NCBI RefSeq assembly: GCF_030272615.1
Contig: NC_081408.1
Coordinates: forward strand, 306,841,950-306,905,949
DNA: 64,000 bases
Origin: Cryptomeria japonica
Taxonomy: Eukaryota; Streptophyta; Pinopsida; Cupressales; Cupressaceae
Reading direction: 5' to 3'
In this document: positions 55,601-64,000 of the stretch, piece by piece
Position numbering within the stretch: position 1 is the first letter of the stretch
How the letters are laid out: the number at the start of each line of letters is the position of its first letter
The notes under the pieces: model-generated
What the model was told of the DNA's origin: nothing
The model's database searches: none
Seen by the model: only the letters and a program-made list of their open reading frames with translations
Made by a program: the position numbers and the translations under genes

Positions 55601-56785
55601 CTTTACCAAGGCAATGATGGCCGGGCTCCCATGGTTACTTGCAGTTAAAGTATAACTTCTTCCTGCGAAGTTCATTCCTAGACTCCTGATTTGGTTTTGA
55701 TGGAAAGTTCTTTTGTTGTTTGAAACCTTTTTGCTTTTATTGGGAACCACTAAAGAACTTCTTCTGCGGTTGGAAGGGAGGTGTGGTCTCTAGATCCAAT
55801 GCTAGACTAATGGCATCGTGTAATGTGCTAGGCTTATGAGCCTTCACCAACCCTCACAATCTGTCACTCAGGCCTTCAACAAATAGCATTGTAACACGCC
55901 TCTCGGACATATCAGGGGCCATCATTGCAATTTTTTGAAATTCGTTGATATATGCTTCTACATGACCAATCTGCTTAAGCTGTGCCAACTCCCTATAATA
56001 GACCTCCACATCTTTTTGTCAAACCGGGCTATCAATTTATTGACAAATTATTCATAAGAATGAATTAGTGCATGATCCCGAGAGACCAACGCATGTTGCC
56101 ACCAGTCATAGGCCACTCCTTCTAAATGCATTGTGGCAAATTGAATGGCCTTATCTTCTTCCATCGGTTTGAGTGACAGGAAGGTGTCAAGTTTGTGTAC
56201 CCAAGATTTGACACTCATCTGTCCACTGCCATCAAAAGTAGGTAAAGGGATTTTATTTAGTGCATCCTTATATTCTGCCGGTTGAACACCATGCCTACCT
56301 TGTCCTCTAGGCCTTTCGTCTTGCTTGTTCATACGGTATCTAGTCTTTTCCTTCTGCTGATCCATGAACTGATTCAAGTTCATTAACGCTCTAACTTGTT
56401 CCAGAAGTGTCATGTAATCAGCATATGCAGCCATCACATCAACTGTTATATGAGTTTCTTCCTCTGGTTGCTACAGGATTGTCTCTTCCTCATTTTGTCT
56501 AGGCAAGGAGGTAGGACAAAGGGGTCTATTTGATCGTGTAGTCACTGTCTTAACAGCATTAGACCCTGCTCTGCCATGGTTTTCATGTCTACTATTGGCC
56601 CGACTGGGTACACTACTTGATCTTCTGGACCTAGAACGATCCATCCTCAACTGACCCATAGCAGTGATCATTCGATCTTGGAATTGTTGAAACATTTGCT
56701 GCTGCTGCTGAGCAAATGTTGTCAGAAATTTATCCATTTGATTGCTTAAATCTCGAGGTGGTGATCCATCTCTTCTCTCACCCAT
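55601..56785 (-). pseudogene. chromovirus gag
   Basis: The ATG-proximal part (56785-56471) is rich in Q, R and S (Q-Q-Q-Q-Q-M-F-Q-Q-F). In the same frame, I-P-L-P-T-F-D-G-S-G and A-Y-D-W-W-Q-H-A-L (56437-56048) are the Retrotrans_gag core. Near 55640 a knuckle of the N-C-K-x-P-W-x-P-G-H-H-C-L-G-K type typical of chromoviruses follows, one cysteine lost and one stop in it. Several further stops lie between 55700 and 56047. It would form the particle. Confidence 0.82.
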
Positions 56786-56926
56786 TTCATCTTCAGCTGG
56801 TCTGATTTCAGATTCCTCCTGATGCCCGGACCGGACCTACTTCTGGTGTTATATCTATACATAGAATTTCTTTATTTTGACATGCAACCACCAAATTCAC
56901 CATGAAACTGGCATGCAAGTGATATT

Positions 56927-57745
56927 TGTTGATGTTTATAGCGTCGGTCAGTATCCTTCTGAGCCAACAAAGCAAAACTAAATGTCTAATTGGCCTTCCA
57001 GCCTTAGACATTTTGTGAAATCGAGTCATATGTATCGATTTAATATTTATATGCTCTTACCGATTTTTTTGTATTTGAAATTACCACTAAATATAGTCCC
57101 GCCATCTTTTGTGAAAAGTCGGGTTAATAATAATATAACCAATGACTAATAAATAAGACGTGTTGATTGGTAAGAAGCCGACTTTTGGTATAAGTCGTGT
57201 TGATTGCTAAGAAGCCGACTTTTGGCATAAGTCGTGTTGCTTGATCATGATATGGTCGGGTATATAGATCGGTGCACTCCATCTCCTTTGGAAATTCAGA
57301 ATTATCATAAAAGCAGATCGTATTCTACTTTGACATCATAGCGATATTCTTCAGCGGTTCGAATCTCCCACACAACAAGCAGATCGTGTTCATCCTTAAG
57401 CAGTGATACATTCATCTTTTGCAGATCGTATCTTAGTATATCTTTACTCAGCAGTTGCATAGACAGTGAGTGGAGTGCACTTTTCATACACTGCAGATCG
57501 TATATATATTCTCACACTTTGTGAATGGACGATTAAAGTATTCAATAAATTGTTTGATGCTAGCTTCAAGGAGTGAAGCAAATTCATTGTAAAGACATCT
57601 TGTAAATTGATAAATACAATAAGGAACATCATTGCTGGGTTTATCACCTTCAAGAGGAAGGTTTTCCCAGGGTGAATTTTGTGCATTTGTGTTTGAATTA
57701 TTTCTATCTAATCTGATTACTAAAATTTAACATGGTATCAGAGCC
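56927..57745 (+). repeat. 5' LTR and primer site of the RT-deleted copia
   Basis: The LTR is 56927-57732 (806 bp) and the primer site 57733-57745. Relative to the 3' LTR it has an extra repeat of the segment GCCGACTTTTGG (57170-57235). Confidence 0.9.
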
Positions 57746-57837
57746 ACGGTGAAAGAAGATTGTGATCAAATTCTCTACAACTTCTTAGTTTTCTCTTCTC
57801 TCTCCTTTATTCGAAAAGTATCCTCTAAGTCTTGAAA

Positions 57838-58620
57838 ATGGTCAACGGCCTTAAAGTTGAAGATAGGCTTGAAGGCGCATCTAACTTTACCTCATGGAAG
57901 TTTAGAGTGCTCATTGCACTTGAAGAAAATGATCTTCAATTCGTGGAAGAAAAGGATCTATTCTAACCTGAAGATCATGAGGAGAAACTTCAATTCAAGA
58001 AAAATGCCATCAAAGCAAAGAAGATGTTAATCGACTCCATGAGGGATCACTTGGTGCCTCTCATATCCAAGATGACAACTGCGAGAGATATGTTCAAAAC
58101 CTTGGAAGATTTATATGAGATTAACAACATAAGTAGGGCTCTTGCCTTGAGGCAGCAACTCCACTAAGTGAAGATGGCGAAAGGAGATTCAGTCATCACC
58201 TACTTCATGAGAATTTCAGAATTGAGAGATCAACTAAGTGCAATTGGAGATCAAGTGATTGATAAAGACCTTGTCATGCTAGCCTTGAATGGTTTGCCTC
58301 ATTCATGGGAGCCATTTATCCAAAGCATAAGTGGAAGGTCCAAATTACCTAAGTTTGATTGACTCCATGTAGATTGTATTCAAGAAGAATCAAGATTGAT
58401 CGCTAGAGGAATTATCAAGAGTTCTCAAAATGAAGATACACATGTTCTTGCCACTCAATCTACCAAGAAACGTAAGTATTGGAAGAAGGGCAACTTCAAA
58501 AAGCATAGAGATTTCAAATCAGATTCTGCACCAGACTCTAGGAAGAGGAAGAAAGATCTCTCTAGCATCCAGTGTTTTAGGTGTGACAAGACCTAATCAT
58601 CAAGGAGCAAACATCAATGA
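57838..58620 (+). pseudogene. copia gag
   Basis: ATG at 57838 starts M-V-N-G-L-K-V-E-D-R. L-E-G-A-S-N-F-T-S-W-K and the S-R-A-L-A-L-R-Q-Q-L segment are UBN2-type copia gag features. In-frame stops lie at 57964, 58165 and 58360. Near 58570, C-F-R-C-D-K starts a zinc knuckle that is lost by a frameshift. A lysine- and arginine-rich stretch precedes it. Confidence 0.82.
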
Positions 58621-58699
58621 AGTCTCATCTTAGAAGGAGGTTGAAGATAACTCGAATGGTTTTCTTTTCATATCAGCATTATCAAGCAATGTTCCTACG

Positions 58700-60365
58700 G
58701 ACAGTGATACATGGTTAATCGATAGTGGAGCCTCTTGACATATCAACGGTCATCGGGAGCACTTTTCTGATCTAGTGGAGAAAGAGTCACATCTCCATGT
58801 TATTATTGGGGATGATGCACGCTATGCTGTAAGAGGAGTTGGTGCGACATCTCTAAACCTTGAATCTGGAGTTTCTCTACACCTAAGTGATGTATTGTTC
58901 GTGCTAGGGATTAAGAGAAACCTTGTGTCTATTTCAGCCTTGGAGGATAAGGGCTATCAAATTGCATTTTCTGAAGGAAGAGTTCTTGCTTGGCCTAAGA
59001 ACTCTAGCATCAAGACTGCTCGAGTGATCGGAAATCGACATGAGAGTTTATACAAACTCTCCACTCTCCCTGTTCAAGCTCTTATTCTTGATTCTTCCAA
59101 TTCCAGCGAACTCTGGCACCGAAGACTTGGACATCTTCACTTCAGGGCTCTTCCATCATTGGAGAAGATGGTAAAAGGTATTCCTAAACTTATTCATGTA
59201 AATGATGGTACTTGTAAAGGTTGTGCTATGGGCAAAAATATTAAAAGTCCTTTTCATAACAGTGAAAGTAGGTCTAAAGAAATCCTAGATCTTGTACATT
59301 CAGATTTATGTGGTCCAATGTCAATTCCATCCCTAAGTGGATGTTTCTATTATGTAACTTTAATAGATGACTACTCTAGGATGACTTGGATTTATTTCTT
59401 AAGGTCTAAAGAGTCTGCTGAAGTCCTAGGTAGGTTTAAAGAGTTTAAAGATCTTGTAGAAAATTTATCTAGAAAGAAAATTAAAATTTTAAGGTTTGAA
59501 AATTTTAAGGTCGTGATTTCTGTATTGAGGTAGGGATCAAGAGGGAGTTTTGTGTTCCTTACAACCCTCAACAAAATGGGGTGGCTGAAAGGAAGAACAA
59601 ATCTATTGTTGAAGCTGCAAAAGCTATGATTCATTATCAAGACTTTCAGATTTATCTGTGGGCAGAAGCCTCTAGAACATCAGTGTATTTCAGAATAGGT
59701 GTCCTCATCGTATATTAAAAAATATGACTCCTGAAGAAGCCTTTTTAGGTATCAAGCTTGATATCAGCCACCTGAGATTGTTTGGTTGTCCTGTGTATGT
59801 TCATATTCCCAAGGACAAGAGATCCAAGTTGGAACCTTCTGGCAAGAGAGGAATATTTGTGGGCTACAGTGAAATCTCCGAAGCCTACCGTATTTACATT
59901 CCTGGTCAGAAGCAAATAGAAGTTAGCAGGGATGTCACATTTGAGGAAGATGTTGCATTCAGGAAATCAAAGGGCTCATGCATGGAGATAGATGATGAGA
60001 CCCCTCAAGACATGGATGTTGATCATGCTCCTGAGATTTAGAGGGAGACTACAAAACCTGATATGAGTAATGACACAATTGAACCTTTGGATCCCATTGA
60101 TGGGCCTAGAGATATTGTTGTGTCTCGAAAGAGACCTCTTTGGGTGCAAAACACTATGCAGGTAGCATAACAGTTTGCCGCTCCTAGAGGCACATTCAGA
60201 GAAAGCAAAAGACCACAAATATTTTTTGGTTATGTTGCATTAATGTGTAATCTTATTGAGTCTGAACCTTCTAGTCTAGAGGAAGCCGCAAAACAACAAG
60301 TTTGGAAAGATGCAATGGATGAGGAGTATCAATCCATCCCAAAGAACAATGTGTGGGATATTTTG
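58700..60365 (+). pseudogene. copia protease and partial integrase
   Basis: W-L-I-D-S-G-A-S (about 58712-58737, then a stop) is the protease site. E-L-W-H-R-R-L-G-H-L-H and C-K-G-C-A-M-G-K form the integrase zinc site and V-H-S-D-L-C-G-P-M holds the first core aspartate. Near 59510-59530 the middle of the core with the second aspartate is deleted. N-P-Q-Q-N-G-V-A-E-R-K-N with the glutamate follows in another frame. R-L-F-G-C-P-V-Y-V and G-Y-S-E-I-S-E-A-Y-R form the integrase end. W-K-D-A-M-D-E-E-Y is the first block of RT, after which RT stops abruptly near 60361. Confidence 0.85.
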
Positions 60366-60966
60366 CTATGCAGTGAGTGCACTTAGCCAGTTCATGAGTG
60401 AACCTAGACAGATACTTGCGTGGCACAGTTGGATATGGCTTGAAATACTCTTCTAGTGTGGACCTGATACTTGAAGGATATTTTGATTCTTTTTGGGCAG
60501 GGAGTGTTATTGATCATAAGAGCACTTCTGGTTGCTGCTTCAGCTTGGGATCTGCTATGATTTCCTGGTGTAGCAGGAAGCAGTCTTCTGTAGCTCTAAG
60601 CACTGTAGAGGCAGAATACATTGCAGCATGTGTGGCAAGTCGCGAAGCAGTGTGGCTTCGCAAGCTCCTTGCAGGATTGTTTGGACAATCATTGGAGCCT
60701 ACTACCATACATTGTGATTACCAAAGCTGTGTGAGGCTTTTAGTCAATCAAGTATTTCATGACAGAACGAAGCATGTAGAGATTCAGTACCACTATATTA
60801 GAGATATGGTACAAAGGAATGCTGTTTAGTTGAGATACATTTGTACCGAGGAACAAACGACTGACATTTTCACGAAGCCTCTTGCAAAAGTGAAATTTGT
60901 GCATTTTCAAGACAAGCTTGGAATTGTGGAAAATGAAGCCCTTGCTGAGAGGGAGTCTCAGCATTA
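60366..60966 (+). pseudogene. copia RNase H
   Basis: Starts directly after the RT deletion with V-N-L-D-R-Y-L-R-G-T. It has S-T-S-G-C-C-F-S-L-G, S-S-V-A-L-S-T-V-E-A-E-Y-I-A-A (catalytic E), C-D-Y-Q-S-C (D with Y in place of N) and K-H-V-E-I-Q-Y-H-Y-I-R-D. T-D-I-F-T-K-P-L-A closes it after one stop at about 60828. The DNA between here and W-K-D-A-M, the whole RT palm, is gone. Confidence 0.85.
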
Positions 60967-60991
60967 GTGATTACTTGATATGTATTATAAT

Positions 60992-61216
60992 GCATTCTTA
61001 TCTGTGAGAGAAGTTTGAGGTGCAAGCCTTTGTCATGCATTCGTCTCTGTGAGAGAAGTTTGAGGTATCAACCTTTGTTGAGCATTCTTCAATGTGAGAG
61101 AAGTTTGAGGTATCAGCCCTTGTTGAGCATTCTTCTCCGTGAGAGAAGTTTGAGGTATCAGCCCTTGTTGTGCATTCTTCTCTGTGAGAGAAGTTTGAGG
61201 TTCCAGCCCTTGTTTC
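60992..61216 (+). repeat. 45-bp tandem repeat before the copia 3' LTR
   Basis: Five units of 45 bp, each with GTGAGAGAAGTTTGAGGT and starting GCATTC. They lie between the RNase H end and the polypurine tract. The spurious ORFs on both strands over it reflect the repeat. Confidence 0.9.
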
Positions 61217-61361
61217 ACTTTCTACAAGTAGGTGTGGTGAATGTCATGTGAGAGACTCCATGACTTAGCATTTGTGTGTACTCACCCTCTGGAAGTAGCC
61301 ATGGTGAATATGACTATACAACTCAGATGTCGAGAAGGATTCCTCCCTAGCTAAGAGGGAG

Positions 61362-62127
61362 TGTTGATGTTTATAGCGTCGGTTAGTATCCTTCTGAGCC
61401 GACAGAGCAAAACTAAACGTCTAATTGGCCTTCCGGCCTTAGACATTTTGTGAAATCGAGTCATATGTATCGATTTAATATTTATATGCTCTTACCGATT
61501 TTTTTGTATTTGAAATTACCACTAAATATAATCCCGCCATCTTTTGTGAAAAGTTGGGTTAATAATAATATAACCAATGACTAATAAATAAGACGTGTTG
61601 ATTGGTAAGAAGTCGACTTTTGGTATAAGTCGTGTTGCTTGATCATGATATGGTCGGGTATATAGATCAGTGCACTCCATCTCCTTTGGAAATTCGGAAT
61701 TGTCATAAAAGCAGATCGTATTCTACTTCGACATCATAGCGATTTTCTTCAGTAGTTTGAATCTCCCACACAGCAAGCAGATCGTGTTCATCCTTAAGCA
61801 GTGATATATTCATCTTCTGCAGATCGTATCTTAGTATATCTTCACTAGCAGTTGCATAGACAGTGAGTGAACTGCACTTCTCATACACTGCAGATCGTAT
61901 ATATATTTTCACATTTTGTGAATGGAAGATTAAAGTATTCAATAAATTGTTTGATCAGCTTTGAGGAGTGAAGCAAATTCATTGTAAAGACATCTTGTAA
62001 ATTGATAAATAGAATAAGGAACATCATTGCTGGGTTTTTCACCTTCAAGAGGAAGGTTTTCCCAGGGTAAATTTTGTGCATTTGTGTTTGAATTATTTCT
62101 ATCTAATCTGATGACTAAAATTTAACT
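61362..62127 (+). repeat. 3' LTR of the RT-deleted copia
   Basis: 766 bp, highly similar to 56927-57732 but missing about 40 bp around 61610. It ends CT instead of CA. Confidence 0.9.
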
Positions 62128-62155
62128 ATATTCCCACACAGGCTGTTAGGAAGAG

Positions 62156-63117
62156 TGGCTCCGATACCACTGTAATATTCTCTACTATGCCCTTTTGAAA
62201 CTTAATACAATATATGTTTATTTATTTTAAAGAAATTGATAACAGGAGCAATTATTTAAATTTCGAATCCAAACTAATAAAAAAAGCTAGGCATTGGATA
62301 ACAAGTTTTGTATATTGAAATTCTTGAAATTTGATTCATGGACTGGTTTTTTCAATAATTGAATTTATAGATCACACATACCAATCAATAAGCTTGATTT
62401 GCTGTCAAAGGATTAATCTCAGATGTGCAGCAGACCATAAACTGGAAGCTTTTTGGCGTCCAAAGCCCTCAAGGAGCTGCGATATGTATTCTGGTCATGT
62501 GTGTGTGTTCTGGTTGGTGGAAAGGCTCTATATCAATTGCAGATCGCTGTACCCACAAACTACTTCAGGCTGAAATAAACTCTCCCAGATTGCTAGAAAG
62601 ACCACCAACAATTCCAGCGATAGGTATTTTGATGAAATTACTGCTTCCAAACTAGAGTAGAATGCTGTTGCAGACCTGGGGCTACGTCCAGAACTGCTAA
62701 GATAGGGTTTTCTTCCTGTGCTTATGCTGAGTTGCAGAGCTCATAATTCAACAAGAGAAGACAAAACATAATAATACTCTTAAACATTGACCTCTCTTTA
62801 AATAATTGCTTCAGCAAAAGGCATCGATCCATCTGGATACCTCCTTAATAGACTTAGGCACAATATCCAATGTTATGTAAATTATTAAATTGACCCCCAT
62901 AATGATTCGCCTAGGGGAAACAACTTAATAACTTAAAATGGCCCCAACTTAAGTTATATTTATGAGTTATAATTTTTGATCTCCAATCATTAGCTTTTTG
63001 GGGTAAGTCATTAATTATTTATTTATCCCCTTTATTAATTGATTAATTCTAGCCTAGGGGATGAGAGTGGCTAGAATTCGACTGTCAATGGCCTGTCAAA
63101 AGAATGGGGACATTACA
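62156..63117 (-). repeat. 5' LTR and primer site of the chromovirus
   Basis: The LTR is 62171-63117 and the primer site (minus strand TGGTATCGGAGCCA) is 62156-62169, one base from the LTR. It is the uninterrupted partner of 41309-43041 and shows the empty site of the hAT insertion (TTTTTTCAATAATTG near 62350). Confidence 0.92.
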
Positions 63118-64000
63118 GAGGGGGGATAATTTGGGAATCAGAAGTGCAGATCTGATTTAAATAACATGTGCAGATCTGATTGTGAAAGGTTGTTTGCCTT
63201 TCAAAGGGCAGAAATAATGAAGAGTTGCACTCTTTCAAAGGTTGCTAATGGTGAAAGGGTGTGTCTCTTGCCCAAGGGCATACATGATGAAGAAGTGTGA
63301 CCTCTCCCTCACATTGAGAGGTTTAAAGGGAAGGAATCAAAAGCATCCAATGACATCATCATTGATCTGATCAGATCAGATCAGATCTGTTATTAAGCTA
63401 CAGGCGTGGTATGCATGGGGATGTGCTCAATATGTATGCTTAATGTATGAAGCCTGATAATATTCGTATGCAGAATTTAGTAGGAATATTAATATAGACT
63501 GCAATATGTATGAGAGTCATACTTAATTTCATATATATATATTCATAGTACATGAAAGACTATTATATTAATAGCCCAGTCCTTAGTCTTCTGCTAATGC
63601 CTGTGTAGGGATAGGGGTTTGTGTAGGGAAAGGTGGAGTAATTCAGTCGCTAGATGAGTAAATCCCAAGATGGGTAAGCGATGCAGCCAAGGTTCGGAGG
63701 GTCCTCAAGGAGAACGATCCAGATCATGCAGCAAGAGTAACACAACGGAAGCATCGATACAAAATAGAGAAAAGGCAAGATCAAACATCTGCAACATCAT
63801 AGATTCGTCATAATTTATCCGACAACATGCGGGCAACATGCAGGCTTACAGGCCTAGTTTCAGAATAGATTCCAGATTACAATCCATCTAGACCTCCAAG
63901 AGGTGTTCATATTGCCAATCAAGAATCTATATCATCCTATCTTTCTAGTACTCTCCTAGAATCAAATACAACAGTCTATATAGCATCCATAACACAGTCG
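63118..64000. repeat. right piece of the LTR hosting the chromovirus
   Basis: After the GAGGG duplication, sequence like AGGTTGT, CTTTCAAAGG and CTCCCTCACATTG continues the family seen in solo LTR A (about 4985-5160). GATC-rich short repeats lie at 63360-63392. No GGGGACATTACA terminus is reached before the window ends, so its right boundary is unknown. The last 400 bp could already be other DNA. No ORF is supported. Confidence 0.5.

Larger units (their letters stand above)
56927..62127 (+). mobile_element. copia element with RT deleted
   Basis: LTRs 56927-57732 and 61362-62127 start TGTTGATGTTTATAGCG. The 5' one ends AACA and the 3' one AACT, a changed last base. Perfect ATATT duplications (56922-56926 and 62128-62132) flank it. 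The primer site TGGTATCAGAGCC (57733-57745) is an exact tRNA-Met complement and the polypurine tract AAGAGGGAG precedes the 3' LTR. Gag, protease, part of integrase and RNase H remain. RT is missing and a 45-bp tandem repeat fills the 3' leader. It sits in the chromovirus leader. Confidence 0.92.
41309..63117 (-). mobile_element. chromovirus-type Ty3/gypsy element with nested inserts
   Basis: The LTRs are 41309-43041 (3', with a hAT insert) and 62171-63117 (5', 947 bp), TGTAATATTC to GGGGACATTACA on the plus strand. Perfect GAGGG duplications flank it (41304-41308 and 63118-63122). The primer site TGGTATCGGAGCCA (62156-62169) matches initiator tRNA-Met with one mismatch, and the polypurine tract AGAAGGGAGGAC adjoins the 3' LTR. 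The order on the minus strand is gag, protease, RT, RNase H, integrase, chromodomain. Inserts are a copia element in the leader, a solo LTR plus LINE in RT, and a hAT element in the 3' LTR. Without them it is about 6.7 kb. Stops and shifts inactivate it. Confidence 0.92.

Noticed and set aside
57733-57745. tRNA-Met-like sequences at several places as tRNA genes
   Set aside because: They are 12-14 nt primer binding sites next to LTRs; no cloverleaf can be built around them.
61015-61251. Repeat-protein ORFs on both strands
   Set aside because: They arise from the 45-bp tandem repeat, whose length is divisible by three; no start context or conservation supports a gene.

Overview
The window looks like plant nuclear DNA, most probably from a gymnosperm (conifer-like). 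The grounds are almost total occupation by plant retrotransposon families nested several layers deep, very long LTRs, an L1-type LINE carrying a C-terminal RNase H, a chromovirus with a chromodomain integrase, and possible host exons with GT-AG introns split far apart. This assignment is an inference. No prokaryotic, organellar, tRNA or functional rRNA gene was seen.

Left part (1-11046). An AT-rich end and a possible host promoter plus 5'UTR exon (about 820-1028) precede a decayed minus-strand LINE. Its pieces read in order from 11046 down to 1675. It is broken by a non-autonomous LTR element (2608-4470), solo LTR A (4767-5591, repeat TTTTC), solo LTR B (5712-6503, repeat TGATT) and a 3.1 kb solo LTR C1 (7799-10892, repeats GGTCT/GGTCC).

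Middle (11047-30004). A minus-strand copia-type element that keeps only part of gag (LTRs 11047-12322 and 27114-28293) carries a 5S-rRNA-derived insert in one LTR and a 12.8 kb Ty3/gypsy element in its interior (13055-25887). The gypsy element is the most unusual object here. Its order is gag, protease, an extra RNase H, RT, a gypsy RNase H that has lost two active-site positions, and integrase. Beyond these lie an antisense ORF (20453-19722) and a long sense accessory ORF (21036-25016). The last two diverge from a 0.58 kb spacer. All its genes carry stops or frameshifts. A LINE ORF1 remnant (30004-28871, minus) follows and may be the 5' part of the same broken LINE.

30005-41104. A hAT-like element (31374-32135), a second copy of the small non-autonomous LTR family in the opposite orientation (32318-34429, repeat TCCAA), and a 4.2 kb solo LTR C2 (34577-38735, repeat CTATG) holding ten 31-nt imperfect palindromes. 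Around C2 lies a degenerate 21-bp tandem repeat. Three small exons in consistent phase (39683-40221, plus) look like part of a real host gene that I cannot name.

Right part (41105-64000). A chromovirus (41309-63117, minus, repeat GAGGG) sits inside an older LTR. It contains a hAT element in its 3' LTR (8-bp repeat), an RT-deleted copia element (56927-62127, repeat ATATT), and a solo LTR (45467-54551, repeat CTATT) that splits its RT. That solo LTR in turn holds an L1-type LINE (45649-52557, 12-bp repeat AAGGTAGAACTT) with a third, unrecognised ORF after ORF2. Target-site duplications and reading frames that resume across insertions establish the nesting order.
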